Source: Azotobacter vinelandii CA (GTDB lineage Bacteria; Pseudomonadota; Gammaproteobacteria; Pseudomonadales; Pseudomonadaceae). Taken from it: a stretch of DNA of 64,000 nucleotides. Each line of letters starts with the position of its first letter. The first letter of the stretch is position 1. Shown in pieces: positions 16,507 through 28,892 of the stretch. The position numbers and the translations under genes are program-made. The notes beneath the pieces were generated by a model. That model was not told the origin of the DNA and searched no databases. It was given only the letters and a program-made list of their open reading frames with translations. The stretch covers positions 992,001-1,056,000 of the forward strand of contig NC_021149.1 in the NCBI RefSeq assembly GCF_000380335.1. The letters are read 5' to 3'.

Positions 16507-16754
16507 CCTCATAACAGGAAAATGGATACAAAGGATAATCACTCTTGTCTTCACGATCGGCCGATCGGGCTGCGCCATGTTGACGCAGCGGACCGCTCTG
16601 GCTCGCCGGCGGCGAGGTCCGGGACGGACGCCGCTTCGTGGGCAGAAGGCGACCGGTATCCTCCAGTGGGGATACCGGGTTTGCCCGCGTCGCCGGAAAC
16701 CCTGGCGATCGGCGAGCAAGGCGTCGAGAAAGGCAGGCTTGCGGGCCCGGGCAG

Positions 16755-18125
16755 TCAGAGCAGGGGGATGTTGTAGCTCACCATCACGCGGTTCTCGTCG
16801 CGATCGACGGTGCCCGAATCGTTGCCGCGCCAGGTGCCGTTGCGCCAGTCGATGCCCAGGCCCTTGAGCGGGCCGCTCTGCACCTTGTAGCCCAGGTTGA
16901 TGTCGCGCGCCCATTCCTCGCTGTTGCCCCGCCGGCCATTGACGGTGTCGTCGATGTCGGTGCCATTGTAGTAGGTGGTGCTGAACGTCAGGCCGGGCAT
17001 GCCGATCCGGGCGAAATCGTAGGCATAGCCGACCACCCAGGTCTGTTCGCCGGCGCTGGCGAATTTCGCCGCCTGGATGTTGGTATTGGTGATCAGGTAG
17101 AGCGAGCGGCCGGTGCCTGAGTCAGGAGCGAGGCTGGGGAAGTCGCTGTGGCCGGTGACTTTCTGATAGCCGGCCTTGATCGCGTGCCCGGCCAGGCTGT
17201 AGGTGAACAGGGCGCTCCACAGCTTGTTGTCCACTTCGTAGCGGTCGGAGTCGTTGCCGGACCACCAGCCCTGCGCGCGATAGCCGTCGGCCCGGCCGGA
17301 GGCGGAGGCGTTGGCGCCCGTGGAGGAACTGTCGTAGTAGCGCAGGTCGGTCTTCAGGGAGCCGACCGGCAATGCCCAGTTGTGGATCAGGCCGACGAAG
17401 TGCTGCTCGTAGAAGTCCTGCAGTTTGCCGAAGTAATAGCTGAGGACCAGGTCCTTGTTGAGTTTGTAATCGAAACCGCCATACAGGAACTGGTTGCTGA
17501 ACTGCCCCGTCTTGCGATTGTTCGAGCCCTGGATGGACAGGCTGTCGCTGTTGCTGGAGTTTCGCTCGGTGGAGTGTTCGAGCTTGCCGGCGATGAAGGT
17601 CAGATCCTTTATTTCCCTGGAGGTGATCTGGTAGCCCTCGTAGGTTTGCGGCAGCAGGCGGCCGTCGTTGTAGATCACCACCGGCAGCTTGGGCCGCAGG
17701 GTGCCCACGTGCAGTTCGGTTTGCGAGTAGCGCATCTTGCCGGTCACGCCGACACGGCCGAAGTCGCGCTTCGACTTGCCGTTGCTCTCCAGCGGGAAAG
17801 TGCCGCTGGTGCCCGGTGCCCGGTCGGCATCCGCTTTGCCCGCGTGGCTGCCGCTGTCCAGGCGGATGGCATAGGTACCCAGCACATCCAGGCCGAAGCC
17901 CAGCGCGCCTTCGGTATAGCCGGACTGGAAGTCGAGCAGGAATCCCTGCCCCCATTCATCGAGCCGGGGAGAATCCGCTTTGTTGCGGGTGTCCTGATTG
18001 ATGTAGTAGTTGCGCAGGGTGAGCGTGGCCTTGCTGTCCTTCAGGAACTCCGCGCTCGCCTCTTCGACGAACGATCCACCGGCGATGGCCAGCAATAGAC
18101 TCAGATTGGAAAACGATCGGTTCAT
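16755..18125 (-). CDS. OprD family outer-membrane porin
   Basis: Substrate-selective porin of 456 residues. A signal peptide of about 25 residues ends EEASA. The mature protein begins EFLKDSKATLTLRNYYIN, the typical OprD start, and continues with alternating beta-strands and short loops (DEWGQGFLLDFQSGYTEG; GGFDYKLNKDLVLSYYFGKL). It ends in a strand NRVMVSYNIPLL, with terminal hydrophobic residues suited to BAM recognition. Family members admit basic amino acids, aromatic acids or other small solutes; the substrate cannot be told from the sequence. The ATG at 18125 is preferred over an upstream in-frame start because it begins a clean signal peptide. Confidence 0.9.
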   Translation of the reverse strand: MNRSFSNLSLLLAIAGGSFVEEASAEFLKDSKATLTLRNYYINQDTRNKADSPRLDEWGQGFLLDFQSGYTEGALGFGLDVLGTYAIRLDSGSHAGKADADRAPGTSGTFPLESNGKSKRDFGRVGVTGKMRYSQTELHVGTLRPKLPVVIYNDGRLLPQTYEGYQITSREIKDLTFIAGKLEHSTERNSSNSDSLSIQGSNNRKTGQFSNQFLYGGFDYKLNKDLVLSYYFGKLQDFYEQHFVGLIHNWALPVGSLKTDLRYYDSSSTGANASASGRADGYRAQGWWSGNDSDRYEVDNKLWSALFTYSLAGHAIKAGYQKVTGHSDFPSLAPDSGTGRSLYLITNTNIQAAKFASAGEQTWVVGYAYDFARIGMPGLTFSTTYYNGTDIDDTVNGRRGNSEEWARDINLGYKVQSGPLKGLGIDWRNGTWRGNDSGTVDRDENRVMVSYNIPLL

Positions 18126-18770
18126 GTCCGCTGTGCGAAAGCGTCGCCGGAAAACATGCCGGAGCATTTTCCACGACTGCTTATCGCTTTCTCCCGTATA
18201 TAAGAAATAACGATGTTTGGCGCTTCATGAAGGATCGACCTGCTTGCACGGGCATACGACGCCCCGTCGGAAACTCATGTGCATATTGGCCGGCCGCGTC
18301 CCCGATGCGCGGGGCCGGTCCTGACGCGTTCGAATGCAAATGAATCGTCGGCTCGAAAGGGCTTTCGCTGTTTGCACGCCTGAGCTCGTGTTCGAGATGC
18401 GATGGCTTTGGCACAGGTGATCCGGCGGGGTGGAGCAGCCGTTGTTTTCACCCATGTTCCCTTCCGCGAGGCGGCGTGCTCCGAGACCGACTCGGGTCGC
18501 ATCGACACTGACCGGGAGTTCCCCGCGCAGCGGCCCGGCAACGGTTTCGATCGATGGTTCTTCTTTTTATTGTCATAAAACCTAAATGAATCTAAATATT
18601 TCTATATATTGATAAAATAGAAAATTGCGAACTTGACCTTGTACTCGAGTGCAACAATCAGAGGTTGCATTTGGCGTCGATATGGAAAATACCGCTGCGA
18701 AGGGCGAACGCCCGGTGGGATGGCCCGCTGGCTGGGCAGCCTTGCGTGGAAAAGGTCCGAGCGTCTTGCC
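18126..18770. other. Long intergenic region without a supported gene
   Basis: About 645 bp between oprD and the end of prpE. Only short frames with no ribosome site and no recognisable product are present. 18560-18640 is unusually AT-rich for this genome (TTTTTATTGTCAT, then AAATATTTCTATATATTG) and could hold a promoter or an old insertion scar. Confidence 0.4.
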
Positions 18771-18807
18771 GGCGCTGCCGGAGCCCGGAAAGGGCTCCGG
18801 CAGCGCC
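18771..18807 (-). terminator. Strong hairpin after prpE
   Basis: A perfect 16-bp stem (GGCGCTGCCGGAGCCC and its complement) with a 5-nt loop GGAAA, 28 bp beyond the prpE stop. No T-run follows, but the stem is long enough to end the transcript. Confidence 0.6.
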
Positions 18808-18835
18808 ACGGGGGCCGGAAGGGGCCGGATCGGCT

Positions 18836-20725
<1,890 letters not shown>

Positions 20726-20740
20726 CTTTTCGGCTCTCTA

Positions 20741-20751
20741 TTGTTGTTATT
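20741..20751 (-). promoter_or_regulatory. Hfq/Crc-type A-rich motif in the prpE leader
   Basis: The coding strand reads AATAACAACAA, fitting the repeated AANAANAA pattern bound by Hfq with Crc in pseudomonads. It is 15 bases upstream of the ATG, next to the AGAGAG ribosome site. This is the expected position for translational catabolite repression. Confidence 0.55.
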
Positions 20752-21194
20752 GGGGAGAACGGCGAGTGCACGGGAACCGCGACCGTAGCGGGTCGGAGCG
20801 GACGAGGCCTTTCGCTGCGACGGCGGCGACTCGGCCGGCGGAGATGGGGCGGCGTCCCGGACGGTGGTCCGGGGAGGACGCTTCGTTCATCGATCCCTCT
20901 GCATCATTGTTCTTGTGTGAGGTTCGCGTGAAGCGGGACTGTCGGGCGAGCGGCCGCCGGCGTCCCGAGGGCGGGCGGAACCCGCGGATCGCGCCCGATG
21001 CTGCGGGCTTTCCCTTGCATGCGGGGTCCATCGCCTCTCGTCACTGAGCCTAACAGCGCCCCTGTCCTTATCAAGACGGCCGGGTGCAGAGCCGTTCTGC
21101 ATTTATGCACAGGTGCCGGGCGTGTGGGCCGGGGCTGTGCAAGGATGCCCAAGCGTTGCATGATCGGCGCCGTGATCTCCCCCAAGGCAAGGAC
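20752..21194. other. Divergent control region between prpE and the LysR gene
   Basis: About 440 bp between divergent start codons. It presumably holds both promoters and the LysR binding sites. Short frames exist but none has a ribosome site and a recognisable product. No clear palindrome was identified by eye. Confidence 0.4.
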
Positions 21195-22085
21195 ATGGAC
21201 TGGGACAATCTGCGCTTCTTCCTCGAACTGGCGAGGGCGAAAAAGCTGACCGTGGCGGCCCGCCGTCTCGGCGTGGACCACACCACGGTGGCGCGGCGCG
21301 TGCAAGCGCTGGAGAAGAGCCTCGGGCAGCCGCTGTTCATCCGCGGCAGCTCGGGCTACGGGCCGACGGAGGCGGGGCGCCGCCTGCTGGTCCAGGTGGA
21401 GGCCATGGAAAGCGCCTACCGCGCCATCGAGCAGGACGATCCGGACACGGCCGACCAGTTGTCGGGGCTGGTGCGGATCGGCGCGACCGAGGGCTATGGC
21501 ATCGAACTGCTCGCCGGCCAGTTGGCGGCCCTGACCCGGCGTTATCCCCACCTGGGCGTCGATCTGCTGGCGGTGCCGCGCATGGTGCGGCTGTCGCGCC
21601 ACGAGGCGGACATCGTCATCACCCTGGAGCGTCCCGAACGCGGGCCCTACATCATCACCCGGCTGACCGACTACGTGCTGCGCCTCTACGCCTCGGCGGA
21701 CTACCTCGCCGCGCAGCCGCCGATCCGCAGCCGCGACGACCTCCGGCAACACGGCTTCGTCAGCTACATCGAGGATCTGCTCTACAGCAAGGAGCTGCAT
21801 TACCTGGACGATATCGGCCGGCCCCGGCAGGTCGCCCTGCGCAGCACCAGCATCCTCGCCCAGCAGAAGGCCGCCGCCGCCGGCGCCGGCATCGCCATCC
21901 TGCCCAGCTTCGCGGCGCGCAAGGACCCGGCGCTGGTCGAGGTGCTCGCCGACCAGGTGGAGTTCACCCGCACCTTCTGGATGCTGATGCCGGTGGAAAG
22001 CAAGGATCTGGCGCGGATGCGCGTGACCTGGGATTTCTTGCGGGAGATGGCCCGCCAGCACCAGGACCTGATGATGGGGCGCTGA
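21195..22085 (+). CDS. LysR family transcriptional regulator
   Basis: Regulator of 296 residues. The winged HTH (about 1-60) is MDWDNLRFFLELARAKKLTV followed by AARRLGVDHTTVARRVQALE. The effector-binding domain contains LSGLVRIGATEGYGIELLAG and AAAAGAGIAILPSF. It lies between the divergent prpE gene and the convergent end of the valine operon, so control of one or both is plausible. The open frame extends upstream, but the ATG at 21195 follows AAGG and begins the HTH normally. Confidence 0.88.
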   Translation: MDWDNLRFFLELARAKKLTVAARRLGVDHTTVARRVQALEKSLGQPLFIRGSSGYGPTEAGRRLLVQVEAMESAYRAIEQDDPDTADQLSGLVRIGATEGYGIELLAGQLAALTRRYPHLGVDLLAVPRMVRLSRHEADIVITLERPERGPYIITRLTDYVLRLYASADYLAAQPPIRSRDDLRQHGFVSYIEDLLYSKELHYLDDIGRPRQVALRSTSILAQQKAAAAGAGIAILPSFAARKDPALVEVLADQVEFTRTFWMLMPVESKDLARMRVTWDFLREMARQHQDLMMGR

Positions 22086-22118
22086 GCGGCAGGCCCGCTG
22101 CGGGCCCGCCGCCGGGGC

Positions 22119-23270
<1,152 letters not shown>

Positions 23271-23290
23271 CGCGTTCTCCTCCGCTCGCG

Positions 23291-24373
23291 TCAGGCCTGA
23301 CGGCGGTTCTTGCCGGCGCCCGGCGCGAAGCCGGCAAAGAAAGTCTGGACCCGTTCCGGCGTGACTTCCGCAAAACCGGGCGGATTCCAGCGGGGAGACT
23401 TGTCCTTGTCGATCAGCAGGGCGCGTACGCCCTCCATGATGTCGCCCGAGGCGAACCACTGGCGGTCCAGATGCAGTTCCAGGGCGAAGCAGTCGGCGAG
23501 GGACAGCTCGCGGCCGCGGCGCAGCAGTTCCAGGGTCAGGCAGACGGCCAGCGGCGAGCGGCTGTCCAGCAGGCCGAGGGTTTCTTCGGCCCAGTCGCGG
23601 TACTCCGGGCGCCGTTCGGCCCGCAGCGAGGCGCGGATGGCGGCGATGTCCGGCAGGGCGAAGTGCGTGTCGATGGCCGGCTGCAGGGCGGCGAGCTGCG
23701 CATCCGGCAGGCGATCCGCCGCCAGGGTGGCGAGCAGGGTGCGCAGGGCTTCGGCGGGATGCACATTCCAGCGCATCTCGTCCAGGCAGCGGTCCAGCTC
23801 GGCGAACTGTTCGCTGGGCAGATGCCAGTCGGCCAGTCCGCCGTGCAGGGCGTCGGCGCTGCCGACGTGCACGCCGGTGACGCCCAGGTAGGTGCCCAAC
23901 TCGCCCGGCATGCGCGACAGGAAGTAGCTGCCGCCGACGTCCGGGAAATAGCCGATACCGACCTCGGGCATGCCCATCCGCGTTCGCTCGCCGACCACCC
24001 GCAGCGCGGCGCCCTGGGCCAGGCCCATGCCGCCGCCGAGGACGAAGCCATCGAGCAGCGCCAGGACGGGTTTGGGGTAGGCGTGGATGTACTGGTCGAG
24101 GGCGTATTCCTCGACGAAGAAGACCTCGTGCTGACCGTCGGCCTTCTTGTAGCTTTCGTACAGCCAGCGGATGTCTCCGCCGGCGCAGAAGGCTTTCTCG
24201 CCAGCGCCGCGCAGGACCACGGCGAGGATCTGCGGGTCGTCGGCCCAGGCCTGCAACTGCCGGTGCAGGAGGCGGACCATCGGCAGGCTGAGGGCGTTCA
24301 GGCCGTTCGGACGGTTGAGGGTGAGGTGGCCGATGCGGTTGCGCACCGCCGCCAGTACGGGAGCTTCGCTCAT
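23291..24373 (-). CDS. 3-hydroxyisobutyryl-CoA hydrolase (enoyl-CoA hydratase/isomerase family)
   Basis: Crotonase-fold thioesterase of 360 residues, about 100 longer than plain hydratases, as in HIBCH proteins. The oxyanion-hole block is [17 protein letters not shown] and the second active-site block is [20 protein letters not shown]. The C-terminal extension has [20 protein letters not shown] and [10 protein letters not shown], typical of the family. It releases free 3-hydroxyisobutyrate from its CoA ester in valine breakdown. Its start overlaps the mmsB stop (ATGA). Confidence 0.88.
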   Translation of the reverse strand: MSEAPVLAAVRNRIGHLTLNRPNGLNALSLPMVRLLHRQLQAWADDPQILAVVLRGAGEKAFCAGGDIRWLYESYKKADGQHEVFFVEEYALDQYIHAYPKPVLALLDGFVLGGGMGLAQGAALRVVGERTRMGMPEVGIGYFPDVGGSYFLSRMPGELGTYLGVTGVHVGSADALHGGLADWHLPSEQFAELDRCLDEMRWNVHPAEALRTLLATLAADRLPDAQLAALQPAIDTHFALPDIAAIRASLRAERRPEYRDWAEETLGLLDSRSPLAVCLTLELLRRGRELSLADCFALELHLDRQWFASGDIMEGVRALLIDKDKSPRWNPPGFAEVTPERVQTFFAGFAPGAGKNRRQA

Positions 24374-25263
24374 GCGTTGGCGTCCTTGCGGTAGAGGTTG
24401 ACGATCGCGGAGAAGTCCAGGGCGCCGTTGCCCTGGGCGCTGAACGCCTGGTAGAGCTGCTGGGCGAGGGCGCCGAGGATCACCGGCTGGCGCGCCTGGC
24501 GGGCGGCCTCGCTGGCCAGGCCGAGGTCCTTGAGCATCAGGTCGGTGCCGAAGCCGCCGCTGTAGCCGTGCGCGGCGGGCACGTTGTCCATGACGCCGGG
24601 GAAGGGGTTGTAGCTGTCCGAACTCCAGCAGCGGCCGCTGGAGCTGTTGATTACGCCGGCCAGCACCTTGGGCTCCATGCCCAGCGCGACGCCCAGGCTC
24701 ATGGCCTCGGCGACGCCGATCATGGAGATGCCGAGCAGCATGTTGTTGGCCACCTTGGCGACCTGGCCGTTGCCGGCGGGGCCGCAGTGGACGATGTTCT
24801 TGCCCATGGCGGCGAGCACCGGGCGGGCGCGTTCGAAGTCGGCCGTTTCGCCGCCGACCATGAAGGTCAGGGTGCCGGCGGCGGCGCCGGCGGTACCGCC
24901 GGACACCGGCGCGTCGAGCATCGGGTTGCCGTGCTCGCGGGCGGCGGCGGCCACTTCCCGGGCGCTCAGCGGATCGATGGTGGAGCTGTCGATCAGCATC
25001 ACGCCGGGGCGGACCTGGGCGAGCAGGCCGTCCTCGCCGAGATAGACGCCTTTCACGTGGGCGGATGCGGGCAGCATGGTGATGATCAGTTCGACCTCCC
25101 GGGCCAGGGCCGCCGGGGAGTCCGCCACCGTGGCGCCAGCCTGCGCCAGGCCGGCCACGGCCGGCGCGGAGAGGTCGTGGACGCTCAGGCGGTGGCCGGC
25201 CGCGAGCAGGTTGCGGGCCATGGGCGCACCCATGTTGCCCAGGCCGATAAAGCCGATGTGCAT
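24370..25263 (-). CDS. mmsB: 3-hydroxyisobutyrate dehydrogenase
   Basis: NAD-dependent beta-hydroxyacid dehydrogenase of 297 residues. The Rossmann fold begins [18 protein letters not shown]. The substrate-site block is [20 protein letters not shown] and the catalytic lysine lies in [11 protein letters not shown] (about residue 171). It oxidises 3-hydroxyisobutyrate to methylmalonate semialdehyde, the substrate of MmsA. The leader holds AACAAGAACAA directly before a GAGGAC ribosome site. It is fourth from the right in the five-gene minus-strand operon order and is coupled to the hydrolase gene. Confidence 0.93.
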   Translation of the reverse strand: MHIGFIGLGNMGAPMARNLLAAGHRLSVHDLSAPAVAGLAQAGATVADSPAALAREVELIITMLPASAHVKGVYLGEDGLLAQVRPGVMLIDSSTIDPLSAREVAAAAREHGNPMLDAPVSGGTAGAAAGTLTFMVGGETADFERARPVLAAMGKNIVHCGPAGNGQVAKVANNMLLGISMIGVAEAMSLGVALGMEPKVLAGVINSSSGRCWSSDSYNPFPGVMDNVPAAHGYSGGFGTDLMLKDLGLASEAARQARQPVILGALAQQLYQAFSAQGNGALDFSAIVNLYRKDANA

Positions 25264-25275
25264 GATGATGTCCTC

Positions 25276-25286
25276 TTGTTCTTGTT
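25276..25286 (-). promoter_or_regulatory. Hfq/Crc-type A-rich motif in the mmsB leader
   Basis: The coding strand reads AACAAGAACAA (AANAANAANAA), abutting the GAGGAC ribosome site 13 bases before the mmsB start. It is a good candidate for Hfq/Crc translational repression. Confidence 0.6.
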
Positions 25287-25309
25287 GTGGGGATGCGCGG
25301 TGCAGCGGC

Positions 25310-26086
25310 TCAGCGATCCTTGAAGTCGGGCTTGCGCTTCTCGACGAAGGCGGCCATGCCCTCCCGGCGATCCTCGGTGGCGAAGGTGGCATGGAACAGC
25401 CGGCGCTCGAAGCGGATGCCCTCGGCGAGAGGCGTCTCGAAGGCGCGGTTGACCGATTCCTTGGCCATCATGGCGATGGGCGCGGACATCTGGGCGATCT
25501 TGGTCGCGGCGGCGAGGGCTTCCTCGATCAGCCGGTCGGCCGGCACCAGGCGGCTGACCAGACCGCAGCGCTCGGCCTCCTGGGCGTCCATCAGGCGCCC
25601 GGTGAGGACCATGTCCATGGCCTTGGACTTGCCGATGAAGCGGGTCAGGCGCTGGGTGCCGCCGGCGCCGGGAATGGTGCCGATGGTGATTTCCGGCTGG
25701 CCGAACCTGGCGCTGTCGGCGGCGATGATGAAGTCGCACATCATCGCCAGCTCGCAGCCGCCGCCCAGGGCGTAGCCGGCCACCGCGGCGATGCTCGGCT
25801 TGCGGAAGCTGGCCAGGCGCTCCCAGGTGGCGGTGATGAAGTCGGACTTGTAGACGTCCATATAGCCCCAGTCCTTCATCGCCTTGATGTCGGCGCCGGC
25901 GGCGAAGGCCTTCTCGCTGCCGGTGAGGACCACCGCGGCGACCCCGTCGTCGGTCTCCAGCGCATCGAGCAGGGCGCTCAGTTCGGCGGTCAGCGCCGGC
26001 GACAGGGCGTTCAGGGCCTGCGGGCGGTTGAGGGTGATCAGGGCGACCTTGCCGTGCATTTCCAGCAGCAGGTTCTCGTAGCTCAT
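25310..26086 (-). CDS. Enoyl-CoA hydratase
   Basis: Crotonase-fold hydratase of 258 residues. It has [13 protein letters not shown] for the oxyanion hole. Both catalytic glutamates are present, in [19 protein letters not shown] and in [19 protein letters not shown]. In this operon it should hydrate methacrylyl-CoA to 3-hydroxyisobutyryl-CoA. P. aeruginosa has a similar gene set in which the hydratase is linked to cis-2-decenoate signalling (DspI); whether this protein does that cannot be told. I chose the ATG at 26086; a GTG start 48 bases upstream lies inside an intergenic hairpin (26113-26132). Confidence 0.88.
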   Translation of the reverse strand: MSYENLLLEMHGKVALITLNRPQALNALSPALTAELSALLDALETDDGVAAVVLTGSEKAFAAGADIKAMKDWGYMDVYKSDFITATWERLASFRKPSIAAVAGYALGGGCELAMMCDFIIAADSARFGQPEITIGTIPGAGGTQRLTRFIGKSKAMDMVLTGRLMDAQEAERCGLVSRLVPADRLIEEALAAATKIAQMSAPIAMMAKESVNRAFETPLAEGIRFERRLFHATFATEDRREGMAAFVEKRKPDFKDR

Positions 26087-26112
26087 CTTGACTGTCCTTC
26101 GGTGTCTGGCGA

Positions 26113-26132
26113 GCGGCGCCGGCGGGCGCCGC
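26113..26132 (-). other. Intra-operon hairpin between mmsA and the hydratase gene
   Basis: A perfect 8-bp stem (GCGGCGCC / GGCGCCGC) with a 4-nt loop. Sited 8 bp after mmsA, it may protect or partly end the mmsA transcript. Confidence 0.4.
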
Positions 26133-26140
26133 ACCGGGGT

Positions 26141-27646
26141 TCACTTGAGGGTGATGGTGGTGTTGACCGGGCCGCCGACCTCGTTCTCGTCGAACCAGCG
26201 CTGGGTGACGGTCTTGGTCTGGGTGTAGAACTGCACCACCTGTTTGCCGTACGGCCCCAGGTCGCCGAGCTTGGAGGCCCGCGAGCCGGTGAAGGAGAAG
26301 ATCGGCACCGGCACCGGGATCGGCACGTTGATGCCGACCTGGCCGACCTCGATCTCCTCCTGGAAGTGCCGGGCCGCGGCGCCGGAGCGGGTGAACAGGG
26401 CGGTGCCGTTGCCGTGGGGGTTGGCGTTGACGATGGCGATGGCCTCGTCCAGGGTCTCGGCCTGCATCACGCAGAGCACCGGGCCGAAGATCTCCTCGCG
26501 GTACAGGCTCATCCCAGGGGTGACGCCGGAGAACAGGGTCGGGCCGACGAAATTGCCCTGCTCGTAGCCGGCGACGACCGGGTTGCGGCCGTCCAGCTCC
26601 AGCCGCGCGCCTTCGCGCACGCCCTGCTCGATCAGGCTGCCGACCCGGTCCAGGGCGGCGCGCGAGATCAGTGGGCCGAGGTCGGTGCCGGGCTTGCTGC
26701 CGGCGCCGACCTTGAGGGTGGCGGCCTTGGCCACCAGCTCCGGCAGCCAGTCGCGGGCCGCGCCGACCAGGACCGCCACCGAGATCGCCATGCAGCGCTG
26801 GCCGGCCGCGCCGAAGGCGGCACCGGCCAGGCTGTTGAGGGTCTGTTCCTTGTGCGCGTCGGGCAGGACGACGGCGTGGTTCTTCGCGCCCATCATGCAC
26901 TGCACGCGCTTGCCGGCCTGGCTGGCGCGCTGGTAGACGTGGGCGCCGACGCGACTCGATCCGACGAAGGAGAGTGCCTTGATGTCCGGGTGGTCGCAGA
27001 GCCGGTCGACCACCTCGGCGCCGCCGTGGACCACGTTGAGCACTCCCGGCGGCACGCCGGCTTCCAAGGCCAGCTCGACCAGGCGCATGGTGACCATCGG
27101 GTCCTGCTCGGAGGGCTTGAGGACGAAGGTGTTGCCGGTGGCGATGGCCATCGGGAACATCCACAGCGGGATCATCGCCGGAAAGTTGAAGGGGGTGATG
27201 CCGGCGCAGACGCCGAGCGGCTGCAGCAGGGTGTAGGTGTCGACGCCGCCGGCGACGTTGTTGGCCAGTTCGCCGAGCTGCAGGTTGCCGATGCCGGCGG
27301 CGTGCTCGACCACCTCCAGGCCGCGGAACACGTCGCCCTCGGCGTCGGCCAGGGTCTTGCCCTGCTCGGCGCTGAGGATCGCCGCCAGTTCCTTGAGGTT
27401 CTCCCGGATCAGTTGCTGGTACTTGAGGAAGAGCCGCGCGCGGGTACCGATGGAGGTCTTGCGCCAGGTCTTGAACGCCGCGGCGGCGCTGGCCACCGCC
27501 GCGTTCAGCTCCGCCTCGCTGGCGAAGGGGACGCGGGCCAGGACCTGCTGGGTGGCCGGGTCGACCACCTCGCGCCATTGGCTGGTGGTGGATTCGACGA
27601 ACTGGCCGTCGATCAGCAGTTTGATGCTGGGGATGGAGTGGGTCAT
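26141..27646 (-). CDS. mmsA: CoA-acylating methylmalonate-semialdehyde dehydrogenase
   Basis: Aldehyde dehydrogenase-superfamily enzyme of 501 residues that turns methylmalonate semialdehyde into propionyl-CoA (or malonate semialdehyde into acetyl-CoA). Recognised blocks: [16 protein letters not shown] near 145, [15 protein letters not shown], the catalytic cysteine in [11 protein letters not shown] (near 280), and [20 protein letters not shown], typical of the CoA-dependent subfamily. It is the first gene of the valine operon. The ATG at 27646 has a GGAG ribosome site. The leader carries AACAACAACAA. Confidence 0.94.
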   Translation of the reverse strand: MTHSIPSIKLLIDGQFVESTTSQWREVVDPATQQVLARVPFASEAELNAAVASAAAAFKTWRKTSIGTRARLFLKYQQLIRENLKELAAILSAEQGKTLADAEGDVFRGLEVVEHAAGIGNLQLGELANNVAGGVDTYTLLQPLGVCAGITPFNFPAMIPLWMFPMAIATGNTFVLKPSEQDPMVTMRLVELALEAGVPPGVLNVVHGGAEVVDRLCDHPDIKALSFVGSSRVGAHVYQRASQAGKRVQCMMGAKNHAVVLPDAHKEQTLNSLAGAAFGAAGQRCMAISVAVLVGAARDWLPELVAKAATLKVGAGSKPGTDLGPLISRAALDRVGSLIEQGVREGARLELDGRNPVVAGYEQGNFVGPTLFSGVTPGMSLYREEIFGPVLCVMQAETLDEAIAIVNANPHGNGTALFTRSGAAARHFQEEIEVGQVGINVPIPVPVPIFSFTGSRASKLGDLGPYGKQVVQFYTQTKTVTQRWFDENEVGGPVNTTITLK

Positions 27647-27669
27647 CGCATGTCTCCGCCTGCTGGGCA

Positions 27670-27680
27670 TTGTTGTTGTT
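27670..27680 (-). promoter_or_regulatory. Hfq/Crc-type A-rich motif in the mmsA leader
   Basis: The coding strand reads AACAACAACAA, a perfect AANAANAANAA, 23 bases before the mmsA start. The leader must begin further upstream, within 27681-27851; no core promoter was recognised. Confidence 0.6.
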
Positions 27681-27851
27681 CTCGCCGACCGCTGCGAGGG
27701 GGTATCTGGAGCCTAGCAGTGCGAATTTGCCCGGTACAATGGCGATATCCGCAGAGCGGCTCTGCAGAAATACACATTCATGGGGAGAGGCGAAGGCATT
27801 TTCGCCAAGGGGCCGGCGTGCCCGGGGCCAGCCCTGCGGGCCTTTCGAGGG

Positions 27852-28787
27852 TCAGGCCCAGTAGGTCGCGTCGTCGAGGATTTCCTGGTCCTGGGTGAAA
27901 GCCTTGGGCAGTTCTTCCTTGAGCAGTTCGATCCAGGTGCGGGTCTTGGCGTCGAGAAAGCTGCGCGAGGGGTAGAGCGCGTAGATGCTGCGCTGGTGCA
28001 ATTGGTATTGCGGCAGCAGGCGCTTCAGGGTGCCCTGGCGCAGGGCCTTGGCGGCGACGAAGCTGGGCAGCAGGCAGACGCCCATGCCGGCCGCCGCGGC
28101 CTGGGCCATCGCTTCCGCGACGTTGACCTGGAAGTGGCCGCCGGGGCGCACGGTCAGCTCTCCGTCGCCGTCCTGGAACACCCAGCGATCGGGAAACAGC
28201 GGATCGACCAGGCGCAGGCAGCGGTGCTCGTGCAGGTCCTGGGGAATTTTCGGAGTGCCGTGGCGTTCGAGGTATTGCGGCGCGGCGCAGACCACGCTGT
28301 GCAGGTCGCCCACGCGCTGGGCCACCAGCTCCGAATCGGGCAACTCGCGGGACAGGGTGATGACCACGTCGTGGCCTTCCTCGAGCAGGTCGGGCGTGCG
28401 CTGCGACAGGGTCAGATCCAGGCTCACCTCGGGGTAGAGCGCGGTGTAGCGGGCCACCAGCGGCGCCAGTTGCAGGGTGCCGAGGCTGGTGATGGAGTGC
28501 ACGCGCAGGCGGCCCCGGGGCGTCAGGTGCGCGCCGCTGGCCTCGACGGCGGCATCCTGCACTTCGGCGAGGATGTTCCGGCAGCGCTGCAGGTAGCGCT
28601 CGCCGGCCTCGGTCACCGCCAGGCGGCGAGTGGTGCGGTGCAGCAGGCGAGCCTGCAGGCTGGCCTCCAGGTCCGACACCAGGCGCGACACCTGGGCATT
28701 GGAAAGCTGCAGGGAAGCGGCCGCGGCGGTGAAGCTGCCGCTGTCCACTACCCGCACGAAGGCGCGCATCGCTTGCAGAATATCCAT
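27852..28787 (-). CDS. LysR family transcriptional regulator
   Basis: Regulator of 311 residues. The HTH region (1-60) begins MDILQAMRAFVRVVDSGSFT and continues LSNAQVSRLVSDLEASLQAR. The effector domain begins near 90 (GRLRVHSITSLGTLQLAPLV). It is of the CrgA/AaeR-like subgroup common in Pseudomonas. It is encoded directly upstream of mmsA on the same strand with a 205-bp gap, so it may control the valine operon, although in P. aeruginosa the mms regulator is an AraC-type protein. Its target is not shown by the sequence. Confidence 0.87.
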   Translation of the reverse strand: MDILQAMRAFVRVVDSGSFTAAAASLQLSNAQVSRLVSDLEASLQARLLHRTTRRLAVTEAGERYLQRCRNILAEVQDAAVEASGAHLTPRGRLRVHSITSLGTLQLAPLVARYTALYPEVSLDLTLSQRTPDLLEEGHDVVITLSRELPDSELVAQRVGDLHSVVCAAPQYLERHGTPKIPQDLHEHRCLRLVDPLFPDRWVFQDGDGELTVRPGGHFQVNVAEAMAQAAAAGMGVCLLPSFVAAKALRQGTLKRLLPQYQLHQRSIYALYPSRSFLDAKTRTWIELLKEELPKAFTQDQEILDDATYWA

Positions 28788-28892
28788 GACTGCTACTCCG
28801 GGACGGGAAACAGGGCGATTATGCGCAAAGCCGCTCCGCTTGTTGTCGGCGAAATCGGTCGAAACCTCTCTGCGCAGGCACTTTTCGCTCCT

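Noticed and set aside
18275-18541. 88-codon minus-strand frame in the oprD-prpE gap
   Set aside because: No ribosome site and no recognisable domain; composition like random GC-rich DNA. A decayed gene cannot be excluded.
20747-21031. 94-codon minus-strand frame upstream of prpE
   Set aside because: No ribosome site at a fitting distance, no recognised product, and it lies in the expected control region.
25076-27898. 940-codon plus-strand frame opposite the mms operon
   Set aside because: Antisense of well-recognised mmsB, hydratase and mmsA genes; low-complexity composition and no ribosome site.
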